A DNA stretch of 64,000 nt from positions 186,001 through 250,000 of the forward strand of contig NZ_JACODZ010000002.1 of NCBI RefSeq assembly GCF_014280965.1, read 5' to 3'. A program made the translations under genes and the position numbers. The notes beneath the pieces were generated by a model, which was not told the origin of the DNA, ran no database searches, and saw nothing but the letters and a program-made list of their open reading frames with translations. Below, piece after piece: positions 19,410-28,462 of this stretch; the first letter of the stretch is position 1; each line of letters starts with the position of its first letter. The stretch is from Echinicola salinicaeni. Lineage in GTDB: Bacteria; Bacteroidota; Bacteroidia; Cytophagales; Cyclobacteriaceae.

Positions 19410-19435
19410 AAAAAAAGCCAATGATGAACATTGGC
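19410..19435 (-). terminator. Minus-strand intrinsic terminator between fecR and susC
   Basis: GCCAATG (19417-19423), loop ATGAA, CATTGGC (19429-19435) is a perfect 7-bp stem. On the plus strand it is preceded by seven A and followed by no T run, so it works as a terminator only for leftward transcripts (stem then seven U). No leftward gene ends here. A leftward RNA stopping at this point would be antisense to the susC leader. Confidence 0.6.
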
Positions 19436-19519
19436 CCTTGTTGGCAAATAGAAAGTTTCTCAGGCTACACTATTTGCTGGCGTTTAATGCAATTCCAATT
19501 ACAAAAAACATTCTAATTT

Positions 19520-22500
19520 ATGAAAAAAACATTACATGCGTTACGTATGATAGGAAAATTCTATCTGTACGGGTTCGTAGTCCAATTATTTTTCCTGAAT
19601 TTCATCCATGCAGCACCCTCCAAAGCTCAGGAATCATTGGATTTAACCAAAGTACATCTAAGTCTTAATTTAAATCAGACTTCTTTAGAACAAACTTTTG
19701 AAGAGATCAGCAGCTTAACTGATTTTGAATTTAGTTATAAGGAAAAGCTAGTAAGGAATGCTTTGCCAGTGAGTATTAATGTCGAAAACATTTCGCTTGA
19801 GGAGGTTTTGATGGGGCTGTCCAGAAGTCATCAACTCTCTTTCAAGCAGGTCAATGGCAATATAAGTGTAGTAGCAAGGGATGTGGCTGGTAGTCAGCAG
19901 GCTTTGATAAAAGAAATTACTGTAAAAGGACAAGTTGTGGATGAGGTAAATAATCCTATTCCCGGCGTAACAGTTTTGCAGCAAGGAACAAGTAAGGGTA
20001 CTGTAACTGATCTTGATGGTAACTATACCCTTAGTGTTGATGAAAACAGTTCTTTGAGCTTTTCATTCATCGGATATGTGACAGAGATTGTGCCGGTCGA
20101 CGGGCAATCCATCATAAATGTCCAACTGATGGAGGATACCAAAAGCCTTGAAGAAGTAGTAGTTGTGGGATTTGGTGAGCAGAAGAAGGCTAATCTTACC
20201 GGTGCAGTAACGACAGTGGATTCTAAGGTTTTGGAGTCAAGACCAGTTCAAAGTGTGGGGCAGATGCTTCAAGGGGTTATTCCAGGATTGAATTTTCAAA
20301 CTGCCGGCCTGGGAGGTGAATTGAACCAAAATCTCAGCTTTAATATCCGTGGTAATGGTACTATCGGAGCGGGCTCAAATTCTGCGCCATTGGTTTTGAT
20401 CGATGGAATGGATGGTAACCTAAATGCTTTGAACCCTCAGGATATAGAAAATATTACGGTGTTGAAAGATGCGGCAGCGGCTTCTGTTTATGGTTCAAGA
20501 GCTGCTTTTGGGGTTATTTTGATCACTACAAAAAGCGGTAAAAAGGGTAAGGTAAAAGTGAGTTATAATAATAACTTCAGGATGTCCAAGCCTATGGGAC
20601 TACCAGAAATGATGGATTCTTTCACCTTCGCCAACTACTACAATGAGGCAGCCATCAATGCTGGTAGAACTCCTGTATTCAGTGATGAGGTGATGGAAAG
20701 AATTGTGCAGTACCAAAACGGTGAAATTGATTACGCCACTGTTCCAAATAACAATGGAAACCGTTGGCAGTATTATTCAGGGTCTCATGGTAATACAGAT
20801 TGGTTTAAAGAACAATATAAATCCCAATCATTTTCTCAAGACCATAATTTAAGCGTGAATGGTGGTAATGAGAATGCTACCTATTTCCTTTCTGCCAATT
20901 ATCTTGATCAAGGAGGTTTATCACGCTATGGTGGTGACCACTTTAACAGGTATTCATTAGCAGGTAAGTTCAATATCAAAATCAATGAGAAGGTAAGCTT
21001 TAATTATAACTCGAGATTTGTAAGGGAGTATTTTACCAAGGCTACCCATTTGAATAACCTATTCTACCATAACGTGGCCAGAAGATGGCCTACCGTTCCT
21101 TTAAGAGATCCTAATGGTTATTTCTCTCAGCCTAGTGAGATCAACCAAATGATACAAGGTGGTACCCAGGACAACTATAAGGATTTTTATTATATCCAGG
21201 GACAGGTGAAATATGCTCCAGTTAAAAACTGGAATATTTATGCCAGTGGTAATTATAGGATTATCAACCAAAATAATGCTGGCAATTATCTGCCTGCTTA
21301 TGCTTATGATGTAGAAGGAGAGCCTTTTGCTATCCCTGTGTTCTGGTCTTCTGCAGGACATACGGCAGTTTCTGAGTATAACCGTAAGGACAATTATTTT
21401 AATTCTAATATTTACTCGGATTATTCCTTCGATTTAAATGAAGATCACCAGTTTAAGGTAATGGCTGGGTTTAACTCGGAACTGAATAAATACAGAACTG
21501 TTCAGGCAGCTAGAACAGGGTTGATCACCCCAAATGTAGTTTCCATTAATACGGCAACAGATAATTTTACCAATGGAGGTGAGTATAACCATTGGGCAAC
21601 AGCAGGTTTCTTTGGTAGGGTAAACTATAACTATAAGGAGAAATACCTTTTTGAATTCAACTCCAGATACGATGGGTCTTCCAGATTTATCAGAGATAAA
21701 CGTTGGAATTTGTTTAATTCAGCTTCTTTGGGATGGAATATTGCCAGAGAGGAGTTTTGGAATATCGATCAGGTTCAGATGTTGAAACTGAGAGGTTCCT
21801 ATGGTGAACTAGGTAACCAAAATACCAATAGTTGGTACCCGTTCTATTTGACTCAACCCTTTTCTGTTAATAATGGAAGTTGGTTGATCAATGGTGCCAG
21901 ACCAAATACCTCTTCTGCTCCAGGCATCATTAGTCAGTTCATGACTTGGGAGAGAGTGAAAAGTTATAATGTGGGGATTGATGTGGGGGTATTGGACAAC
22001 CGATTATTGTTGAATTTGGATTATTATAACAGATATACTCTTGATATGGTAGGGCCTGCAGAGGAATTGCCAGTAATTCTGGGGACTGGTGTGCCAAGAG
22101 TAAACAATGCCGATTTGAAGTCTTATGGTTTTGAATTGGAAATTAACTGGAGAGATAAAGTTGGAGACCTTTCATATAATATAAGAGGTGTGCTCTCTGA
22201 CGATCAACAAAAAGTGACCAAGTATCCAAATGATACCAAGAATCTTTCTCAATGGTTTAGTGGTAGAAAAAGTGGCCAAATTTGGGGTTATACCACATTA
22301 GGTATTGCCAAAACCGATGCAGAAATGGATGCTTATCTAGAAAATGTCAGTCAAAATCAAATGGGCAATAACTGGCAAGCAGGTGATATTATGTATGCAG
22401 ATATCAATGGTGATGGAACCATCAATAGCGGAAACAATACCCTTGATGATCCAGGAGATAGAAGGGTGATTGGTAATAGTACCCCGCGATTTAGGTATGG

Positions 22501-23014
22501 ATTAGATATTACTGGCCAATATAAGAATTTTGATTTCAGAATTTTCTTCCAGGGCATTGGAAAGCGTGACTGGATGCCAAATGGCCCTTATTTCTGGGGT
22601 GCTGGTGGACAAAACTTATGGCAGTCTGCAGCATTTATGGAGCATATGGATTTCTTCCGTGATGAAAATTCTCCAATGGTTCAGGCCGGAGCTGCTGAAG
22701 TTAATTTGGATTCTTATTTCCCAAGATTGGCCTTTGATAGAGGACAAAATAACCAAACACAAACCAGATATTTGCAAAATGCAGCTTATCTACGTCTGAA
22801 AAATCTTCAGATTGGTTATTCTTTGCCGCAGTCGATACTTTCCAAAGTGGGGATGGGCAGAGCTAGGTTCTATGTTTCTGGTGAAAACCTCTTGACCTTC
22901 ACCAAGATGTCCAAAATATTTGACCCAGAAACAGTTGGGTTGAGTGGATGGAATGATGGTAAGACCTACCCATTTGCGACGGTTTACTCATGTGGTCTGA
23001 ATATCAACTTCTAA
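19520..23014 (+). CDS. SusC/RagA-family TonB-dependent transporter with STN domain
   Basis: This 1164-residue outer-membrane transporter has a signal peptide (1-35, ending SKA), an STN secretin/TonB short N-terminal domain (about 48-112, LNLNQTSLEQTFEEISSLTDFEF...GLSRSHQLSFKQVNGNISVV), a carboxypeptidase-regulatory-like domain (about 134-208, GQVVDEVNNPIPGVTVLQQG, GTVTDLDGNYTL), the signature LEEVVVVGFGEQKKANLTGAV, a plug (SAPLVLIDGMDG, ASVYGSRAAFGVILITTK) and a barrel ending in Phe. The STN domain contacts the periplasmic FecR, so ligand uptake activates the sigma factor and induces this PUL. The SusD partner starts 13 bp downstream. Confidence 0.95.
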   Translation: MKKTLHALRMIGKFYLYGFVVQLFFLNFIHAAPSKAQESLDLTKVHLSLNLNQTSLEQTFEEISSLTDFEFSYKEKLVRNALPVSINVENISLEEVLMGLSRSHQLSFKQVNGNISVVARDVAGSQQALIKEITVKGQVVDEVNNPIPGVTVLQQGTSKGTVTDLDGNYTLSVDENSSLSFSFIGYVTEIVPVDGQSIINVQLMEDTKSLEEVVVVGFGEQKKANLTGAVTTVDSKVLESRPVQSVGQMLQGVIPGLNFQTAGLGGELNQNLSFNIRGNGTIGAGSNSAPLVLIDGMDGNLNALNPQDIENITVLKDAAAASVYGSRAAFGVILITTKSGKKGKVKVSYNNNFRMSKPMGLPEMMDSFTFANYYNEAAINAGRTPVFSDEVMERIVQYQNGEIDYATVPNNNGNRWQYYSGSHGNTDWFKEQYKSQSFSQDHNLSVNGGNENATYFLSANYLDQGGLSRYGGDHFNRYSLAGKFNIKINEKVSFNYNSRFVREYFTKATHLNNLFYHNVARRWPTVPLRDPNGYFSQPSEINQMIQGGTQDNYKDFYYIQGQVKYAPVKNWNIYASGNYRIINQNNAGNYLPAYAYDVEGEPFAIPVFWSSAGHTAVSEYNRKDNYFNSNIYSDYSFDLNEDHQFKVMAGFNSELNKYRTVQAARTGLITPNVVSINTATDNFTNGGEYNHWATAGFFGRVNYNYKEKYLFEFNSRYDGSSRFIRDKRWNLFNSASLGWNIAREEFWNIDQVQMLKLRGSYGELGNQNTNSWYPFYLTQPFSVNNGSWLINGARPNTSSAPGIISQFMTWERVKSYNVGIDVGVLDNRLLLNLDYYNRYTLDMVGPAEELPVILGTGVPRVNNADLKSYGFELEINWRDKVGDLSYNIRGVLSDDQQKVTKYPNDTKNLSQWFSGRKSGQIWGYTTLGIAKTDAEMDAYLENVSQNQMGNNWQAGDIMYADINGDGTINSGNNTLDDPGDRRVIGNSTPRFRYGLDITGQYKNFDFRIFFQGIGKRDWMPNGPYFWGAGGQNLWQSAAFMEHMDFFRDENSPMVQAGAAEVNLDSYFPRLAFDRGQNNQTQTRYLQNAAYLRLKNLQIGYSLPQSILSKVGMGRARFYVSGENLLTFTKMSKIFDPETVGLSGWNDGKTYPFATVYSCGLNINF

Positions 23015-23027
23015 ACGCAATTTCAAT

Positions 23028-25007
23028 ATGATTAAGAATAAATTTGTATTAAGACTATTCCTGATTGTTGTTGGATCAGCACTTTTGGGAGCTTGTAATG
23101 ATTTTCTAGATCGTGAGCCATTATCAGTGGTTACGCCAGATGCCTTTTTAAATAGTGAGGCTGATTTAGCATCCTATACTATCAATGCTTATGGATTTCC
23201 TACGCATTCAGGATGGAATGTGGGGACTTTTGGATATGATAACCATACCGATAATCAGGCAGCAACTGATGCCAGCAATATCTGGATGCCAGGAGAAAAA
23301 AGGGTGCCTCAGTCAGGTGGTGCCTGGAACTTTGGTTCTATCCGGAATATGAATTATTTCCTTGAAAATGTGGTGCCAAAATGGAAGGCTGGTGAAATAT
23401 CCGGTAATAGTACCAATGTGGACCATTATGTTGGAGAAGGATATTTTCTAAGGGCTTATGAGTATTTTGAAAAGGTACAGACTTATGGTGATTTCCCTAT
23501 TCTAAAGACTTCTCTTCCTGATGACAAGGAAATGTTGATTGAAGCTTCTGTAAGGGAACCAAGAAATGAGGTAGCCAGATTTATCCTATCAGATTTGGAT
23601 TCAGCGATCATGCTATTGTCCGAAAATCCTCCGGGAGGAACCAATAGGCTTTCCCGAAAAGCTGCTTTATTGTTCAAGTCCAGGGTGGCTTTGCATGAAG
23701 GTTCTTGGTTGACTTACCATAAAGGTACAGCCCATGTTCCAGGTGGTGCGGGATGGCCAGGAGAAGGATATTCCTTGAATATCGATGAAGAAATCAATTT
23801 CTTCCTAACTGAGGCAATGGATGCTGCTGAAGAAGTGGCAGATCAAGTAGAATTAACCGTTAACATGAAGGATGACGGCTATGATTCCTCAGGTAATCCT
23901 TATTTTGCCATGTTCGGTTCCCAAGATTTGTTTGGCTATTCCGAGGTATTGTTTTGGAGAGCTTATGATCCTACTCTTGGGTTAAACCATAATGTAAATG
24001 CTTATGTGAACCAAAATGGAGGTAACACTGGATTTACCAGAGGGTTTGTAGATAATTTCTTGATGTCCAATGGGTTGCCGATTTATGCGGCTGGGTCTGG
24101 TTATCAGGGAGATGATTTTATTTCTGATGTAAAAGTAGATAGAGATAACCGTTTGCAATTGTTTATGAAAACTCCAGGAGAGTTGAGGATAAATGACGCC
24201 ACAGGTTCTGATGGATCTCCTTTATTGATAGGGGAGCCAAATATCCTAGATATTAGAGAATCTCGGTATGTAACAGGTTATGGCCTTAAAAAGGGTATGA
24301 GTTATAGAAATGACCAAGCTACAGGAAATGTTGGTGAGACCGGTTCTATTGTCTTCAGAGCAGCGGAAGCATATCTTAACTATATCGAAGCATCCTATAT
24401 CAGGGATGGTGCGATCAATGGTAAAGCGGATAGCTATTGGAGAGCCATTAGAAATAGAGCTGGTGTGAATCCAGATTATATGGTTACGGTAGGAGCTACA
24501 GATATGTCAGTGGAGGCAGAGAATGACCTTGCTTCTTATTTTGCTGGTGTGATGCTTACCGATCCGATACTGTATAATATAAGGAGAGAAAGAAGGTCTG
24601 AATTGATAGCTGAAGGAATGAGGATGTTTGATTTGAAGCGTTGGAGAGCTTTGGATCAATTGAAAACTGATCCATATATCGTGGAAGGGTTCAAATTGTT
24701 TGGCCCAATGGAAGAATGGTATGAAAATGAAGATGGTACCAGTACATTAATTCCAGCAGGTACTTCAGGAACGCCAAATGTTTCCAATCCTAATGAAAGT
24801 GAGTATTTGAGACCATACCGAATCAATTTGTCTTCATCTAATTTTGTTCAGGATGGTTATAAATGGGCTTATGCACATTATTTGGAGCCTATCGCTATTC
24901 AGCATTTTATTATCACTACACCTGATGGTTCTGGATCCCCAGAAAACTCAGTAATATATCAAAACCCGGGATGGCCTTTACAGGCTAATTCTGCAGCAAT
25001 CGAATAA
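23028..25007 (+). CDS. SusD/RagB-family surface glycan-binding lipoprotein
   Basis: This 659-residue lipoprotein has a lipobox ending at Cys23 (GSALLGAC) followed by NDFLDREPLSVVTPDAFLNSEADL, the classic RagB/SusD start. The TPR-like core contains GEGYFLRAYEYFEKVQTYGDFPI and the C-terminal signature AAEAYLNYIEA...RRERRSELIAEGMRMFDLKRWRALD. It forms the lid of the SusC channel encoded 13 bp upstream. It is longer than many family members (500-600), mostly from loops in the central region. A terminator follows. Confidence 0.95.
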   Translation: MIKNKFVLRLFLIVVGSALLGACNDFLDREPLSVVTPDAFLNSEADLASYTINAYGFPTHSGWNVGTFGYDNHTDNQAATDASNIWMPGEKRVPQSGGAWNFGSIRNMNYFLENVVPKWKAGEISGNSTNVDHYVGEGYFLRAYEYFEKVQTYGDFPILKTSLPDDKEMLIEASVREPRNEVARFILSDLDSAIMLLSENPPGGTNRLSRKAALLFKSRVALHEGSWLTYHKGTAHVPGGAGWPGEGYSLNIDEEINFFLTEAMDAAEEVADQVELTVNMKDDGYDSSGNPYFAMFGSQDLFGYSEVLFWRAYDPTLGLNHNVNAYVNQNGGNTGFTRGFVDNFLMSNGLPIYAAGSGYQGDDFISDVKVDRDNRLQLFMKTPGELRINDATGSDGSPLLIGEPNILDIRESRYVTGYGLKKGMSYRNDQATGNVGETGSIVFRAAEAYLNYIEASYIRDGAINGKADSYWRAIRNRAGVNPDYMVTVGATDMSVEAENDLASYFAGVMLTDPILYNIRRERRSELIAEGMRMFDLKRWRALDQLKTDPYIVEGFKLFGPMEEWYENEDGTSTLIPAGTSGTPNVSNPNESEYLRPYRINLSSSNFVQDGYKWAYAHYLEPIAIQHFIITTPDGSGSPENSVIYQNPGWPLQANSAAIE

Positions 25008-25020
25008 TTAAAAGCATGTC

Positions 25021-25067
25021 AAAGAGGTCACAGGAGGGGTGTAAGCCTTTCCTGTGCCCTCTTTTTT
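25021..25067 (+). terminator. Intrinsic terminator after susD
   Basis: A 15-nt stem (AAAGAGGTCACAGGA at 25021-25035, TCCTGTGCCCTCTTT at 25050-25064) with one internal mismatch and a 14-nt loop is followed by T residues. Confidence 0.8.
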
Positions 25068-25122
25068 ATGTTTAAAAGATTTTTTTGACTGTATATTTTT
25101 AGAACATTACCAATAAACCAAA

Positions 25123-25986
25123 ATGCAAAAACTACTTTATAGAATTAAAATTTCTGGAATTTCCATGATTCTTTGTTCCATGGTTTTTTATTCATGCAGC
25201 AAGGGGAATAAGGGTATTATCGATGACCCTGCACCGGATGATGAAGAGGTGAAATGGGAATTGATTTTTGAAGATGAATTTGAGGGGGAGGAGTATAATG
25301 GTGATAATTGGGCTAGCTATCAGACGCAGCCTTGGTCTTCCCCATGGAATATGTATGTGCTTCCCAATGAAAAGGAATTGGCTGAAGTTAAGGATGGCAA
25401 GCTGCATATTAAGGCTAGGTGGAATGAGGAAACTGACTTACCTGAAACAGGGGCCATACAAACCAAAGACAAGTTTAGTTTTACCTATGGTAAGTTAGAG
25501 GTCAAAGCCAAATTTTTCCATATGGGCAAGGGTGCATGGCCAGCTATTTGGTTGATGCCCCAAAACCCGGTTTATGCTGGCTGGCCCAGTGGAGGGGAGA
25601 TTGATGTGATGGAGCATTTGAATACTGATGATATGGTTTATCAAGTGGTCCACCAATCCGCTTCGGAAGATGAAAAGCTGGAACCAGCACCATCTATGAC
25701 CACAAAGGTGGATTTGGAAGATTTTAATACTTATGGCATTATCAAATCACCAGATAAAATTGAATTTTATGTCAATGGTGAAAAAACCATGACACATAAA
25801 AAAGGTAGTGATAATGCAGGTATGTGGCCATTCGAAACCGATTTTTATATCATCCTCAATCATGCATGTGCAGATAAGGGCCAATCAGGAAAATACTTCT
25901 GGCCGGGATTAGTAAGCTCTACGGATGACTTTCCCTATGAAATGGTCATCGATTATGTAAAGGTTTGGGAAGAAGTTGAAAAATAA
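25123..25986 (+). CDS. GH16-family endo-glycanase lipoprotein
   Basis: This 287-residue retaining endo-beta-glycanase has a lipobox ending at Cys25 (VFYSC) and a jelly-roll domain filling the rest. The catalytic motif is WPSGGEIDVMEHLN, with nucleophile Glu159, assisting Asp161 and acid/base Glu164. WELIFEDEFEG and AWPAIWLMPQNPV are also conserved. GH16 enzymes cut beta-1,3/1,4 glucans and galactans (laminarin, lichenan, agar, porphyran, carrageenan, mammalian-type galactosaminoglycans). The EIDVME form is compatible with several of these. It is likely the surface endo-enzyme that starts degradation for this SusCD system. Confidence 0.9.
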   Translation: MQKLLYRIKISGISMILCSMVFYSCSKGNKGIIDDPAPDDEEVKWELIFEDEFEGEEYNGDNWASYQTQPWSSPWNMYVLPNEKELAEVKDGKLHIKARWNEETDLPETGAIQTKDKFSFTYGKLEVKAKFFHMGKGAWPAIWLMPQNPVYAGWPSGGEIDVMEHLNTDDMVYQVVHQSASEDEKLEPAPSMTTKVDLEDFNTYGIIKSPDKIEFYVNGEKTMTHKKGSDNAGMWPFETDFYIILNHACADKGQSGKYFWPGLVSSTDDFPYEMVIDYVKVWEEVEK

Positions 25987-26004
25987 TAATTAGATATAAA
26001 TAAT

Positions 26005-26136
26005 ATGGATTTAGCGATATCAGGTGACGGATTGATATTTTGGCAAATTTTAGGCTTCCTTATTTTTGGTGGAGTAATTTATGCAGGAATAAAACTGTAT
26101 ATAGTTATTTATAGGTATTTTAAGAATAGGCAATAA
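26005..26136 (+). CDS. Small single-pass membrane protein (43 aa), hypothetical
   Basis: This 43-residue ORF lies between the GH16 and GH20 genes (18 and 26 bp away). It has a short acidic N-terminus (MDLAISGDG), one hydrophobic helix (about 10-36, LIFWQILGFLIFGGVIYAGIKLYIVI) and a basic tail (YRYFKNRQ). The composition and tight packing make it a plausible gene, but no family is recognised. It may be an inner-membrane accessory of the PUL. Confidence 0.45.
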   Translation: MDLAISGDGLIFWQILGFLIFGGVIYAGIKLYIVIYRYFKNRQ

Positions 26137-26162
26137 AAATTATCTCATATACAAATTACCTT

Positions 26163-28246
26163 ATGTTTGTCAGAACGAATGTTTGCAGGAAATTAAGCCG
26201 CCTAAACTATATTCTAGGATGCTTAGTCCTTTTGGTTACCAGCAATGAAATTTATGGACAGGAATCTTCAGATGCTTTTCAGGCTCGCTACGAAGCTAAA
26301 GAGTTGATGGATGCCCCTGTGAAGTTGATTCCTTATCCAAGAGAGGTGAATTGGTCTGGTGGCAATATGAATTTTCAATCTATTTCAGTAAAGAACCCAA
26401 GTTCAGTATCCAGGCTGATAGAAAAGGAACTATATGAAATTTTTAATAGTCACAGGGTCGAGGTCAATCCGGAGGCCAATTATAGTTTGGAGTTTTTGCA
26501 GGAAACTAGCCTTGCTGATGAAGCCTATAAATTGTCTGTGACTTCCCGAAAAATCACGGTGGTTTCAGCAACTGAAACCGGTCAATATTATGCCCTTAAG
26601 ACTTTGAAGCAACTTATTAGCCTTAAAGGAATTCAGCCGTTTTGCCCTTTTGTAAGATCAGTGATGCGCCTGCTTATCCGTTAAGGGGATTTATGATAGA
26701 CGTGGGGAGGAATTATCAGTCTTTGGAACTGCTTAAGGAGCAGCTGGATATTATGGCTGATTATAAATTGAATACTTTTCATTGGCATTTAACTGATAGG
26801 CCAGCATGGAGAATTGAAAGTAAAATCTATCCCCAATTAACCGAAAGCTCTAATCATAGGTCTAGCCGAGATCCTGGTATGTACTATACCTATGAGGAAA
26901 TCCGGGAATTGATCGCTTATGCAAATGATAGGGCAATTCGAGTAATACCGGAAATTGATATGCCAGGCCATAGTGATTCCTTTATTACCTCAATGGGTTT
27001 CCGCATGGAATCCGAAAAGGGAATGGAAGCATTGGAAAATATTTTGCAGGAGTTTTTTGAAGAGATTCCTTATGAAATGGCCCCGATCATCCATATAGGT
27101 TCAGATGAGGTGCATATTCCTAATCCGGAGGAGTTTATTACTAGGATGGTCAAAAAGGTGCAAAGTGATGGTAGGGAAGTGGTGGTTTGGAGTCCTGGCT
27201 TAAAGACTGATAGTTCCGTGATCAGGCAGTCCTGGGGAGCAATGGATACTACCAATATGACAAAAGGGATCAAAGAAATTGACTCCAGGAAAAGCTATAT
27301 CAACAGTGGTGAGCCAATGACCTATGTCAATAAGATTTTCTTTAAGCCGATTATGGCGGCTCCCGGTAATGAAGCAATAGGCGGTATATTATGCTTATGG
27401 CCTGATGTAAACCTGAGAAAAGGTATGGATGCATTTAAGGAAAACCCGGTTTATTCAGGCCTGCTGACCTTTGCTTGGGCAACTTGGACAGCGGATATTC
27501 TGGCTGCTCCCCAAGAGTATTGGACAATGATGCCTAATAAGGAGACTGAAGCAGCAGACTATTTTTCTGCTTTTGAGGAATATTTGATGGTGCATAAGGA
27601 AGGGTATTTTAAAGGGTTACCATTTTCTTATTTACCGCAAAGTGATAAGGAGTGGAGGCTAGCAGGTCCCTTTAATATGGAGGAAGAAAAGAAATTCCTA
27701 AAAGCTTTGGAAGATGGGGCAAAAATGGATGGTCAGGACTTGGAATGGAAAGATGCTAGAGGGAATACATTAATCATCACTGACCGATTCAATTTGGGCG
27801 GATATTATCCTGAAGCAAAACCAGGGGAAAGCGTGTATGCCTTGACCTATATTCATAGCGATAGGGATAGATCAGTGCCTGTCTGGATAGGCTTTGAAAC
27901 ACCGATGCGAGCCAACAGGATTTTTACTGGAATAGCTGAAAATGGCAGCTGGGATATCAATGGAGGTAAGATCTGGTTAAATGACCAAGAATTGGAAGGG
28001 CCTCAATGGGAAAGACCAGGGTGGAAGCCAAGTAAACAAGAAGGCTGGGGCAGCAAAGTGGACCAGGAAATACCTTGGACAGTAGAGGAACTTTATTGGA
28101 CCAGAGATCCTGCAATGATTAGTCTAAAAAAAGGTTGGAATAAAATTCTGGTCAGAATACCAGGGGCTACCTCTTACCAAAACTGGATGTTTACCTTTGT
28201 TCCGTTGGAAATGGATGGATGGAAGTTTTCACCAAAACCTGAATAA
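26163..28246 (+). pseudogene. GH20 beta-N-acetylhexosaminidase split by a -1 frameshift
   Basis: The first frame (26163-26684) gives a signal peptide and the GH20 N-terminal domain, ending YYALKTLKQLISLKGIQP before running out of frame. The second frame (from about 26642 to 28246) continues LPFCKISDAPAYPLRGFMIDVGRNYQ with the barrel motifs FHWHLTDRPAWRIE, PEIDMPGHSDS and the catalytic Asp-Glu pair of HIGSDEVHIP. Adding one T to the TTTT run at 26640-26643 would join the frames as GIQPF-LPFCKISDAP, the usual family junction. So this is one gene with a one-base loss: a true recent pseudogene, a phase-variable tract or a sequencing error. Intact, it would be an exported exo-hexosaminidase releasing GlcNAc or GalNAc, with a C-terminal domain of roughly 200 residues. 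Confidence 0.85.
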
Positions 28247-28331
28247 GTCCAGATTTCATTTTGAGTATCAAGCAAGAGATGAGGAGTAAAATATATATGT
28301 AATATGGGTAAGAATCTCCTTGTTTCTTTAA

Positions 28332-28369
28332 TTTCTTTTTGAGAAATATATTTTCCTTTTGAGAAAAAA
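28332..28369. promoter_or_regulatory. Tandem palindromic operator candidates (sites E1, E2)
   Basis: TTTC TTTTTGA GAAA (28332-28346) and TTTTC CTTTTGA GAAAA (28351-28367) lie 95-130 bp before the GH29 start, centred exactly 20 bp apart. The same arms, 7-base spacer and 20-bp pitch recur between the XRE-cupin gene and the transporter at 54411-54447. Confidence 0.5.
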
Positions 28370-28462
28370 TCATAAAGGTGATAAATTAGTAAATCTTAAA
28401 CTCTTTAGGTTTAAGCAGTTTAATTGAATACGGTCTGATCCAAACTAGAAATTAAATTTTCC

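Noticed and set aside
26640-26648. Programmed -1 ribosomal frameshift in the GH20 gene
   Set aside because: The site lacks a canonical X-XXY-YYZ heptamer in the zero frame, and exported hexosaminidases are not known to use frameshifting. A one-base loss explains it better.
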